Shown piece by piece: positions 1 to 7,485 of a DNA stretch of 11,579 nt; position 1 is the first letter of the stretch; every line of letters starts with the position of its first letter. The notes beneath the pieces were generated by a model. It was not told where the DNA came from and did not search any database. It saw nothing but the letters and a program-made list of their open reading frames with translations. The position numbers were made by a program, and so were the translations under genes. Origin of the DNA: Entamoeba invadens IP1 (taxonomy: Eukaryota; Evosea; Mastigamoebida; Endamoebidae); contig NW_004440331.1 in NCBI RefSeq assembly GCF_000330505.1, positions 128,524-140,102 of the forward strand, read 5' to 3'.

Positions 1-895
1 TGTCGTGGATGGAGACCTCGACACCAACAGACTTGACGCCTTCTGCTATCTTTTCTGCCATGTGTTTTGTGTATCCATAAGCACTGCCATAAGCAATCAC
101 AACTTTGTTCTTGAGGACTTGGGGTTGTGCCCATTGTCTGTATCTCTCGATGTTCTCTTTGATGTTTGTTCTCAGAACTGGGCCATGGCTGCAGCAGACT
201 GCCTTGAGTTCCTCGACTGGGAATCCCATCTGTGTCTCTATCAAGTTGATTCCTTTCAAGACGTATGGCTTGAATGGACCAAAGATGCAGTCGAAGTAAT
301 GCTTGTACGCCTCATCCATATCAGCAATTCTGTCCATCATCTTGTCGTTGAAGACACGGTCATCAGCACAATGCCCACCAAAGACATCGCATGTGACCAA
401 CACTTTGAGCTCTTCGATGACAGTCATCATTGTGTCTGGCCAGTGCAAGAATGGCTGGATGATGAACTTAAGGTGGATGTCTCCCAAGTCGAGTGTCTTT
501 ATCTTTGGTGCAGAGAGCGTCTTTGTGTCTTCCTTGATGTGTCCAATGTACTTCACATTATTCAAAGCAGCTGGTGTTGCAATGACAGTGGCTTCAGGAT
601 ACTTTGCAAGAATGTGGACAAGTGACCCCGAGTGATCTGGTTCGGTGTGGTTGAGGACAATATAGTCGATCTTCCCTTCTTTGCCAATGACATGCTCTAT
701 TCGCTCAAGGCACTCCGCAGCAAAGTTCTCTTTGCAAGTCTCGAAGAGGACGTTACCCTTTGCAGTCTGCAAGAGGAATGAGTTGTATGATGTGCCAAAT
801 GGTGTTGTCATGATGATATCAAAGACTCTGAGGTCATAATCCATAACACCAACCCAGTGCAACTTTGGAACTACTTCAAGTGGGAGGAATGGCAT
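1..895 (-). CDS. Flavodiiron protein (A-type flavoprotein), C-terminus outside window
   Basis: The reverse strand encodes about 298 residues with the full metallo-beta-lactamase-like diiron domain and the start of the flavodoxin domain. The visible diiron ligands are His83, Glu85, Asp87 and His88 in HTEPDHSG, His151 in FLHWPDTM, Asp170 in TCDVFGGH and His237 in CCSHGP. The FMN phosphate loop YGSAYGYT lies near 269-276. The family passes electrons via FMN to a diiron site that reduces O2 to water (or NO to N2O). Homologues in Entamoeba, Giardia and Trichomonas are cytosolic O2 scavengers. The frame is open upstream to position 979, but without an ATG. I place the start at 895 because only about 12 residues then precede HWVG, as is usual in the family, and a TATA-like box lies 33 bases further up. 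Full length is usually about 400 residues, so roughly 100 C-terminal residues are missing. No frameshift or lost ligand is visible. Confidence 0.95.
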   Translation of the reverse strand, partial: MPFLPLEVVPKLHWVGVMDYDLRVFDIIMTTPFGTSYNSFLLQTAKGNVLFETCKENFAAECLERIEHVIGKEGKIDYIVLNHTEPDHSGSLVHILAKYPEATVIATPAALNNVKYIGHIKEDTKTLSAPKIKTLDLGDIHLKFIIQPFLHWPDTMMTVIEELKVLVTCDVFGGHCADDRVFNDKMMDRIADMDEAYKHYFDCIFGPFKPYVLKGINLIETQMGFPVEELKAVCCSHGPVLRTNIKENIERYRQWAQPQVLKNKVVIAYGSAYGYTKHMAEKIAEGVKSVGVEVSIHD

Positions 896-928
896 TTGCG
901 TGATGTGTTTTTCGAGTGCAAATGGGTT

Positions 929-938
929 GCTTAAATAC
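929..938 (-). promoter_or_regulatory. TATA-like element of the flavodiiron gene
   Basis: The reverse strand reads GTATTTAAGC, close to the Entamoeba TATA consensus GTATTTAAA(G/C). It ends 33 bases before the ATG at 895, which fits a start site about 30 bases downstream plus the very short 5' leader typical of this genus. A loose initiator-like AAAAACACA follows about 20 bases before the ATG. The box lies in the loop of a 7-base-pair inverted repeat (926-932 with 940-946). Confidence 0.6.
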
Positions 939-1090
939 AAAGCAACTGTGTTGGCGTCGGACGACTTTTTATGATTTTTTCATGCAGTGTTGAGGCATTG
1001 CGAAATCCGCCAATTGTTGTGTGTCCAGAGCATCTGGTCAAACAACAACATTTTCAAATCTTACTTGGAAAAACAAACCATACACAATAG
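931..1090. other. G+C-rich patch of uncertain coding status
   Basis: This stretch is clearly richer in G+C than the AT-rich spacer to its right and lies immediately upstream of the flavodiiron promoter. Both strands hold short open frames. On the plus strand, an ATG at 971 opens a 39-residue frame ending at 1090 that contains EALRNPPIVVCPEHLV. On the minus strand a frame containing KIIKSRPTPTQLLCI ends at about 931. I recognise neither. It may be the eroded end of a neighbouring gene, a transposon scrap or an upstream regulatory region. Confidence 0.3.
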
Positions 1091-1893
1091 TTTGTTTTAT
1101 TATAAAAGTATTAATACATTTTTTGTTTTCAATTAAAATAAATTTTTTTCATAACAAAACTCGATTTAGTCTTTTTGTGTATCGAATGTAGTCTTTGTTA
1201 TAATTAAAATAAAAAAAGAGTAGCATCGGCGTTCTTTTTTTATTTTTTTCTATACAAAAAAACTAGCTACAATAATTGCCTTTTAGCCAGGAAAAACAAC
1301 AAAAACAATTGATCTATTCATGAAATGCCGATTACCATAATTAAATTAAATTATTATAATTTAATTAAAAAATGAAAACGAAAATAAATAATATTTTTTT
1401 TTATAATTTAAAGAAAAAAACCATTTTTTTTTTTGTTTTATTACTGAAAATTTACATAAAAAATCGGGTTTTAATTTTTTAATTAAATTAATTAAATTAA
1501 ATTAATTAATTTGAAAACAGATTTTATAACTATAAATTTAATAACTATTATATAATTATTCGAAATATTTTATTGTTTTGTTAAATTCTAATTTATTTTT
1601 TAATTATACCAATTTTTCAAATCAAAAATAAATTAATAAATTCATAATTAAATAAATTATTTTTCAATAAATTAAAATTACATTTTTTCAATCACAAAAT
1701 AATTCATCTTGGTGTTATTTGATGTTGGCAATTTTAAAATTGTTCAACATATATGTTAAATTTATAAATAAAATCAATCACTTAAAGCAGCCATTTTAGT
1801 GTAAAATAATGGTAAGTTAATATACAAAAAGTTTTCAAGAATCTCACTTCCTTTTCCATAAGTTCCCAAATGGTTTAAAAGAATATTTCCAAT
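1091..1893. other. AT-rich intergenic spacer, no gene seen
   Basis: About 800 bases of A/T runs and short AT-only palindromes, such as the TTAATTAAATTAAATTAATT-like runs near 1480-1510. No open frame looks coding, and no RNA gene or terminal inverted repeat is visible. It separates the promoter side of the flavodiiron gene from the 3' end of the 252-residue ORF on the same strand. Confidence 0.7.
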
Positions 1894-2652
1894 TCAAAAG
1901 TCGTTAATTTCTTTTCCAAAAGAATTGATGTCTTCTTTAGTCAATAGAAGTTTGTTGTGGTAATATATTCTTAAGACTCTCTCCTGTTCCACACATTTAC
2001 AAGACTTCTTTGGGTATTTAGAATCAAAAAAGAAACCGCACAACCTTAGTACATCCAACAAGAAATTTGATGTAGCATACATTATATTTTTATTGTGTAT
2101 TCTTTGTATTGTCTTTTTTGACCCTTCCATCTTGTTTTTAGGGTCAGTCATATTATAAACTTTTTCAACTAATTCTTCCACATTAATGTTGTTGTTTTGC
2201 AAAGAGATTTGAACCAAACACTGGAGTGGGTTAGTGGCACTTGTCATTTTCTTTGGTATTTTTATTGTAAAGTTTCCAAAAAATCCTAAAAGAGCTAAAC
2301 AGATTGCCTTTTGAAAACATATCTCATCTTTCATTTTTCTCTCTTTAATTGCATTCAGTGAATTGCCTTTTGCTTTTGGGAAAAGTACATATTTTTTAAA
2401 TTCTTGAAAACTGTTTCTACAAAATGAAGAATCTTTTTTATTTCGATTATGATTCTCTTTTGACATTTGAAAACCTTTCAAAGACAAATTTTTTGTATCA
2501 ACTCCACTTAGTTTTAAGACAGTTAAATCTGACTGCATTAACATACGTTCTGCTTGATCCAAACTCATAACACAATAACCAAATTCGAAGGTGTTTGGTG
2601 TAAAAAGGTCGTCCATTGATTGGTTTAACTGATTTTGTAAGCTTCTTATCAT
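1894..2652 (-). CDS. Hypothetical protein, 252 aa, unrecognised
   Basis: A single uninterrupted frame of 252 codons, starting with ATG at 2652. I do not recognise the protein. It is Lys/Asn-rich, with a charged N-terminal half. A hydrophobic helix-like stretch at 111-128 (ICFQKAICLALLGFFGNF) is probably too short and too mixed for a confident membrane span. A second hydrophobic segment lies at 196-209, next to a small Cys cluster (KSCKC, 216-220). No signal peptide or catalytic motif stands out. An initiator-like AAAAATACA (reverse strand, 2672-2680) lies 20 bases before the ATG, and a TATA-like stretch lies at 2705-2714, but both are weak in such AT-rich DNA. It sits between an isolated tRNA gene and a host gene. 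It could be a lineage-specific gene, or the end of a longer gene with upstream exons. An open frame of this length at this A+T content is unlikely to be chance. Confidence 0.7.
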   Translation of the reverse strand: MIRSLQNQLNQSMDDLFTPNTFEFGYCVMSLDQAERMLMQSDLTVLKLSGVDTKNLSLKGFQMSKENHNRNKKDSSFCRNSFQEFKKYVLFPKAKGNSLNAIKERKMKDEICFQKAICLALLGFFGNFTIKIPKKMTSATNPLQCLVQISLQNNNINVEELVEKVYNMTDPKNKMEGSKKTIQRIHNKNIMYATSNFLLDVLRLCGFFFDSKYPKKSCKCVEQERVLRIYYHNKLLLTKEDINSFGKEINDF

Positions 2653-2962
2653 TTTTTGTATTGACTTCTATTGTATTTTTAGATTTGATTCCTTTACAAC
2701 AATAATAAATTATAGTTTATATATTTATATTTTTTTTATTTTTCAAAAAAGGAAATAAATGAAAAATGTCAATAAATATATTATATAAAAATTTATTAAT
2801 TTGTATTGTGTATTAGTATTGGTATAATTAATATTACATTAATTAAGAACCACCACATTTAATATGAAATGTTTATTTATATACTCAAAATCTTAATTGC
2901 ATTTCAAAACCTTTAAAATATAACATATTTATATATTAATCAAATCTTTTACAATACATAAA
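2653..2962. other. AT-rich spacer between hypothetical ORF and tRNA
   Basis: About 310 bases of A/T-rich sequence with no open frame of note. It presumably holds the upstream region of the minus-strand 252-residue ORF and the 5' flank of the plus-strand tRNA gene. Confidence 0.7.
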
Positions 2963-3045
2963 GGCCCCGTAGCACAGTCGGTAGTGCATCGTACTTATAG
3001 AAAAGAGATATGCGAGGGTCGCGGGTTCGATCCCCGCCGGGACCA
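2963..3045 (+). tRNA. tRNA-Ile (anticodon UAU) with 10-base intron
   Basis: A full cloverleaf can be drawn. The D stem is GCAC/GTGC (2972-2975 with 2984-2987). The anticodon stem is TCGTA/TGCGA (2989-2993 with 3011-3015). The T stem is GCGGG/CCCGC (3021-3025 with 3033-3037), with loop TTCGATC. The anticodon loop reads CT-TAT-A, then about 10 extra bases (3000-3009), then A. This places a short intron at the canonical position after base 37, where the eukaryotic tRNA-splicing endonuclease cuts. The anticodon is TAT at 2996-2998, so the amino acid is isoleucine. CCA is not encoded. The acceptor stem GGCCCCG/CGGGACC has one flaw, a C3-A70 opposition (2965 against 3042). Internal A and B boxes for RNA polymerase III are present, the latter GGTTCGATCCC at 3024-3034. 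The gene stands alone: neither flank shows another tRNA. Confidence 0.93.
3000..3009 (+). other. tRNA intron
   Basis: GAAAAGAGAT interrupts the anticodon loop between base 37 (A2999) and base 38 (A3010). The ends are inferred from the 7-base loop rule and could shift by one or two bases. Confidence 0.8.
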
Positions 3046-3050
3046 TTTTT
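3046..3050 (+). terminator. RNA polymerase III T-run terminator
   Basis: Five T residues follow the discriminator base (A3045) directly, as expected for termination of a tRNA transcript. Confidence 0.8.
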
Positions 3051-3635
3051 AAAAAATAATTTATTTATTTTAATAAAAAGTTAACCAGAAAATTGTTGAA
3101 CACTTCCTAAAATAGATTTGTGTACATAAATTATATTTGTTAAAGAAAAGTTGATAAATAAATTTTTGTACTTTTGTCGACTTAAGAAACAATTCGAAGC
3201 TGTTTTCAAATCATAAACAATGAACTTTTACTGAAATGAATAAAAAGATTCATACTGTTTAAAGAATAAATCATTCAATAAACAATTTATTAACAAATCA
3301 ATTATTTATTTTAATAGCTGTTCGGCGACTTTATAGTAGTGCTTGGCAGTTTGTGAACTGAAGTTTTTTTCCATTTTTTCAAACTGAAAAAATTCACATT
3401 TAAGAATATAGTATTTATTAATAGTTTAATCTCCACTTTTGGGAGATTTAATTATTCAAACAAAATTATTAAGAAACATGATGATAAACTGTAAAACAAA
3501 ATCAAATTTGAAAAAGATAAAAAATTCAAAACTTTGGTTTTTTTAGTTTTTGTTAAAAAAACAAAATTTGACCAAAAATGCATATTTTGGAAGAAAAAAA
3601 TATAAATACAAAAACAATGAAAAAAATAAATAATA
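3051..3635. other. AT-rich spacer with a hAT-end-like motif and a small hairpin
   Basis: There is no convincing gene. TTCGGCGACTTTATAGTAGT at 3321-3340 is unusually CG-containing and resembles motifs at 9376-9390 and 9645-9659. Another hairpin, AATCTCC/GGAGATT, pairs 3428-3434 with 3442-3448. The right part, from about 3543, is the low-complexity tail into which the broken hAT transposase frame runs. Confidence 0.6.
3428..3448. repeat. Short hairpin, 7-bp stem
   Basis: AATCTCC at 3428-3434 is the exact reverse complement of GGAGATT at 3442-3448, with a 7-base loop. It lies downstream of the broken minus-strand transposase frame. Its function is unknown. Confidence 0.6.
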
Positions 3636-4622
3636 CCAATGACCATCAGCTGTGAAACAAAAATACACCAAAGGTGATACAAGTTGGTGTAATTTTGTTT
3701 TAGCCGCTCTAAAGATTTTTGGTACAACAGTCCTTGAAATAACATCCAAAGGAGGGATGTTTAAATCAGGACGTATATTGTGAAAGAAGTTGACAAAGGC
3801 CCGACTTTCAACGTGTTCAAAACTAAGTTCGGATGACACTATATAACATCCGATTTTTAAATTAAGATCACTTACTTTTTTGGTCGATTCAATTGTTGGA
3901 TTTTTTATTTTTAATTGATCATCGTGTATAGTTATATGTTTCTTCATATCTGTGACACTTTCACTTGTCGTGTCAAATGAATAATATTGGCCATGATAAT
4001 CACACACCAAAAGATAATATTTGTCAGATAACACAACGAACTTGGGTTTTTCCCCATCTTTTTCTTTTGGTAAAACACCACAAAGAGAGTTTGTGTTTTT
4101 GTCAACCACCCAGATCGAACATCTTTTCCAGACATCTTCAGCAATAACAAAATGTTCTTTTGTTGGTGGAAGTTTCAGTTTCATTGAGTCATCAACACTT
4201 GTATAAAATTTTTTACGTTTTGGGGGTTTTACTATTATAAGTTCTTTTTATCATCCACATCAAATGATCTTCAACCTTTTTTGAATATTTTTTGTTAATT
4301 TCTTTTTGGGTTCTGGACTCGTTGGCCATAACACATCTTTTAGTATTGGATTTTCATGAGTTATTAACGATGTTATTGTTTGTTTTTTATGTGAATTTTT
4401 CGTTTCTATTGTATTTGGTTGTTTTTGTTTAACAAAATGTATCGGATAAGTGTTTATAATATTTTTTGGTGAATGATTGACAAATGAATTACTAGTTATT
4501 TTTATTTCTGTCTCGTCATTGTAAACAACTGTATTAATATCAGGAGGCTTTCCTTTGTTTGAACAAAGTTTAGGAATTGTAGTAAAACTCAGAGGAAAAG
4601 ATAATTGTAAGTGTTTAGACAT
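3543..4622 (-). pseudogene. Truncated, frameshifted hAT-family transposase remnant
   Basis: Two reverse-strand frames (4622-4260 and about 4249-3543) appear to be parts of one gene. The second holds a BED-finger-like segment. In residue numbers from the ATG at 4184, VW stands at 18-19, Cys61 and His64 take the metal-pair position, and His83 and His87 lie in MKKHITIH. The second Cys of the usual pair is replaced by His. Residues 123-180 match the layout of hAT transposases: FEHVESRAFVNFF, then IPPLDVISRTVVPKIF, then FTADGHW, where Asp180 corresponds to the first catalytic Asp (TTDGWTS-like). Homology ends at about 3636, and the frame then runs into low-complexity sequence coding for Phe/Leu/Tyr. 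The rest of the RNase H-like domain and the hATC dimerisation region are absent. Between the two frames at least two frame changes are needed, near the A-run around 4280 and in the C-run/A-run around 4222-4229. The 120-residue leader is Lys/Asn/Thr-rich and unrecognised. This is inference from remembered family patterns, not a search. Confidence 0.75.
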
Positions 4623-4681
4623 TATGTTTATATTTTGTGATTATTTGTTTTTGTATGTGTTTCTAGTTACACTAACTCATA

Positions 4682-4744
4682 TATAGGGGTCATATAAATT
4701 GGTTGTTTTCCATCAATTAGTTGAAAATTTTGGTAGAACTTCGA
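4682..4744 (+). repeat. Left terminal inverted repeat of the transposon
   Basis: It begins TATAGGGGTCATATAAATTG and ends ...GGTAGAACTTCGA. Compared by eye with the reverse complement of 8672-8734, 62 of 63 bases agree. The single difference is A at 4724-4726 against G in the right copy. Similarity stops at once on the inner side. Confidence 0.95.
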
Positions 4745-4977
4745 TTCGAACAAAGTGTAAAACATTTTAAATAAAAATTGTGTTATTTGTTAAAATTTGA
4801 AACCCTGAAATTAAGTATATTTTGCTCACTTTTTGGAACAGAGAAATAACTAAAATAACAAAAGGATAATTTATGATTCGAATTTTGACCAATAAAACAA
4901 GAAAAAAATCAACAATTCATTTTGAAGTTTATTGTAGTAAAATATAAAATGCGAAAAAAAAACAGTTAATTGAAATG

Positions 4978-4998
4978 ACCCGTCATGTTTTGACGGGT
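4978..4998. repeat. G+C-rich hairpin inside the transposon
   Basis: ACCCGTCA (4978-4985) and TGACGGGT (4991-4998) form a perfect 8-bp stem with a 5-base loop, TGTTT, followed by a T-rich stretch. It stands out from the surrounding AT-rich DNA. It could be a structural or protein-binding site of the transposon. In a bacterium it would look like a terminator, but nothing else here is bacterial. Confidence 0.7.
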
Positions 4999-5605
4999 TT
5001 AGTTATTATTTTTATCCATTTTTTAAGTTTTGAAAGGTAAAAAACAACTCTTAATTTTGGACTCTAACATGAATGTTCACGATGTATCTCTGATCCACTA
5101 CATTAAAAACAAAAATTGTAAAATATCATTTTATCACATTAACATGATGCTCAATTTTAAACTTGTGATTTTCAAAGTTAATTTTAAAATGATCAAACTG
5201 GGTTTGGCTAGAGAAGAAAAAACGACTTCTTGTTAAAATAAATAATAATAGACAAATCAAAATATTGGATATTGAAAACATAACAGTTAATTAGGCAATT
5301 ATATTTGCATGCTCAATTCTTTTACTCATTGCCATACTGAGCAGTTATAACCATTAAAAAAACGAATGATTAAAAAGTTAAATTTGACCATTTTTATTTT
5401 TAAAAATAATAATTTGATTATAGTTTGATAATAATTAATTTTTACTATTATTTGAATAAATAACTGGATAAAAACTATATTCTTGATAATTTCAGACAAT
5501 CAACAATAGATATACATATTGCCCAAATGAGTTATGTAACTTTTATGTGGAATAATCATATCTTTAATGTTGTATGAATACAAATTGATAAAATAATTTC
5601 ACACC

Positions 5606-5626
5606 AAAAACGTCTAGAACGTTTTT
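5606..5626. repeat. Inverted repeat, 8-bp stem
   Basis: AAAAACGT (5606-5613) pairs with ACGTTTTT (5619-5626) around CTAGA. It lies 23 bases before the ATG at 5649. It may be a regulatory dyad or chance, since most of the stem is A/T. Confidence 0.45.
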
Positions 5627-5648
5627 TAATGGTATTGATCACTTTAAA

Positions 5649-5762
5649 ATGGCAGATAAACACGTGATTGACATGATTTGGACATTGTATCGTGTAATGA
5701 GTTTAAACTATTCATTTTTGTTGTTTATAACAAACAAAACAAAATTAATAAAGCAAAAATAA
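5649..5762 (+). CDS. Short ORF (37 aa), possible leader or first exon of the transposase
   Basis: ATG at 5649 opens a 37-residue frame beginning MADKHVIDMIWTLYRVMSLN. It is less A/T-driven than its neighbours in the first 20 codons and then becomes Lys/Asn/Phe-rich before the stop at 5760-5762. It is in the same phase as the first transposase piece, which is open from 5973. The transposase has no clear ATG, so this could be its N-terminus separated by an intron or by decay. I find no convincing intron boundary. It may also be chance. Confidence 0.3.
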   Translation: MADKHVIDMIWTLYRVMSLNYSFLLFITNKTKLIKQK

Positions 5763-5972
5763 ATATACTAGTTAATATAATTTATTTGTAGTTTTCGACC
5801 ATGCATATTGTTTAAAAACAAATAATAATAAAATAATATAATCATATTTGAATAAAATAACCATTAAATAATTATAATAATATAATAAAAATATATTCTA
5901 TGTTTAAGTTTAAACAATCTTACCAAATATAACACAGTTAATAAGTGAGAAGAAGCCTTATAAGTATGTTGA

Positions 5973-7485
5973 AAAAAAGAAGGAAAGGGAATTCCAGCGA
6001 TTGCATGTGACCACACCCGTCTGCTTTCTCGCCTTACGTTGTATCCAGAGTATTTAGAACTCTTCAGAAAATGCGAGGCAGAAGTAAATTGTTGTAACAG
6101 TTATTTCGACCAAATTAAACTTGTCATTGAAAGTCTGGGAGATGTTTCTTGGCGTCGGGGCTGGAGAGAGGATATAAATGAGTTCTTTGGAGGTGTCAGG
6201 AGCGTGGAAAAACAGATTCGAAAGGTCGAGAACAAGAAAGGAGGAGGACTCGTTGGACGCCCAAGTCTTTTGAAAAAGGAACAGAAAGAAGAAGTCCAAA
6301 AGTTTATAGAAACTTTTCAAAAGGCGAAACAGCCAGTGGAACCTCGAGATGTTAGAGATTTTGTCAACCTGAAGCTCATTAAGAGGGTGAGAAATCGCTA
6401 ACAACAAAGCAGATGTATGAAATTGTCAAGAAAATTCCAGAGCTTGGTGTTAAAAAAGGAGAGTTGATGGAGACACCCAGAGCAATTGTGTCAAAAGAAC
6501 TTATCATAGAATACCTCAGTGAGCTGAAAAAGCAGTGGATGGGAAGCCGGCGGCGTTGGTTTATAACTTAGACAAGGTCGGGTTCGATCTTTTTGTTGAT
6601 GCTCTTTCAAAGTCGGTATGTTTTTCTCATGCTTTCGGCGAGACAGTTTACACTCCAGTCGCTGGTCGTGGATACAGGATTACCCTTTGGGGTTGTATTC
6701 GAGCAGATGGACACGCACTTGACCCCCTCATAATCACCAGCCGAGTGACTCTGGACCAAGATGTACTTGCCATTTTGTCAACTCATGCCATAATAAAGAC
6801 CCAGCCGAAGGGATTTATGAATTCTTTATTGTTTCAAGAATGGGTCGAGCGTGTTCTTGTTGTTGATGTCAAGGCGTCTCAGAAGGCTCTCCACACCAAA
6901 GCGCGAGCTGTCCTCATTATGGACGGTTTTAAAGCCCATGACGCTGCAATTGAAATACTGAAGAAGAACGGCATCGATGTGTTGTACCTAAAACCACACA
7001 CGTCGCATCTATGCCAACCACTGGATTTGTGTGTTTTTTCTGCCGTCAAGTCTCATTTGTCTAAAAATGAACTCCTCAAAATGGAATTTGAAAACTACAT
7101 GAAAGAAAGTGGAAAACCAACAAACGAGTTGTTCGATGATCTTTTGAAAGTGAAGATTGAGTTTGCAGAATCGACAGTGGAAAAAAGAATCCTCTCAATC
7201 TACGATTCGTGGAAGGCAAAAGACCGTCTTGAAACAATAGTCAGTGCCTTCAAGCAATCAGGAATAGCTTTACAGTCTGCTATTTGTGACCGCAAAGTTG
7301 AAGACACGTCCGAGTCATCGAGAACATATAAAGTCTGCAAAGTCGACGTTGCTTACTCAAGATGTATGAGACTTTTTTTATATGGAGATGAAATGGAAGA
7401 AATTCCGGCTCCAAAAATACAGAAAAAAATGATGTTAGAAACTGAAAAAGAAAGAAAAGCGAGGTTGGAAAAGCGAAAGAAATAA
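5973..7485 (+). pseudogene. DDE transposase (pogo/Tc1-mariner type), frameshifted
   Basis: Three overlapping frames make up one transposase: 5973-6401, 6383-6571 and 6523-7485. The first carries an HTH-like DNA-binding region with the linker motif GRPSLL, about 73-78 residues after TTG 6039. The third holds the RNase H-fold catalytic core. Numbered from GTG 6535, it has Asp13 in NLDKVGF (family usually NxDExG), Asp130 in LIMDGFKAH and Asp164 in QPLDLCVFSAVK, giving D-D-33-D spacing. The C-terminus is basic (KERKARLEKRKK). The enzyme would bind the terminal repeats and cut and paste the element at TA sites. Frame 1 to 2 changes near 6381-6389, and frame 2 to 3 at the A-run 6527-6531. Each is what one lost base would give. 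A third possible change lies at the A-run 5972-5978, upstream of which another frame reads SEKKPYKYVEKK. The true start is unknown. The G+C content is well above the flanks. All three catalytic Asp residues survive. Confidence 0.85.
7169..7285 (+). repeat. Transposase segment duplicated in inverted orientation
   Basis: This part of the transposase encodes VEKRILSIYDSWKAKDRLET and what follows. It reappears reverse-complemented at 8299-8415. By eye, about 111 of 117 bases match with no gaps. Confidence 0.92.

Larger units (their letters stand above)
4745..5972. other. Transposon 5' noncoding region
   Basis: AT-rich interior of the transposon, left of the transposase. It holds two hairpins (4978-4998 and 5606-5626) and a possible 37-codon leader ORF at 5649-5762. 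A 68-codon frame at 5030-5236 starts with TTG and is Lys/Asn/Ile-rich, and I do not support it as a gene. Confidence 0.6.

Noticed and set aside
5..635. Plus-strand open frames of 206 and 110 residues
   Set aside because: They are antisense shadows of the flavodiiron gene, whose reverse-strand reading has every diiron ligand and the FMN loop.
896..979. N-terminal extension of the flavodiiron protein in the open frame
   Set aside because: It has no ATG, and the TATA-like box at 929-938 lies inside it, so it is more likely promoter and leader.
1300..1700. Repeated TTAATTAAA-type runs as a CRISPR or tandem array
   Set aside because: There is no constant repeat with distinct spacers, only simple AT-rich sequence.
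3452..3745. 97-residue minus-strand frame rich in Phe, Leu and Ile
   Set aside because: It overlaps the tail of the hAT remnant in another frame and reflects low-complexity T/A runs.
3944..4206. Short frames on both strands over the hAT remnant
   Set aside because: They are shadows of the frame that carries the BED-like finger and hAT motifs.
4978..4998. Bacterial-type rho-independent terminator
   Set aside because: The hairpin plus T-rich tail fits in form, but the tRNA intron, promoter type and transposons are eukaryotic, and no gene ends there.
5030..5236. 68-residue plus-strand frame
   Set aside because: It starts with TTG, is dominated by Lys, Asn and Ile codons and shows no motif. 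Chance in AT-rich DNA is more likely.
6054..6407. 117-residue minus-strand frame
   Set aside because: It is antisense to the N-terminal part of the transposase.
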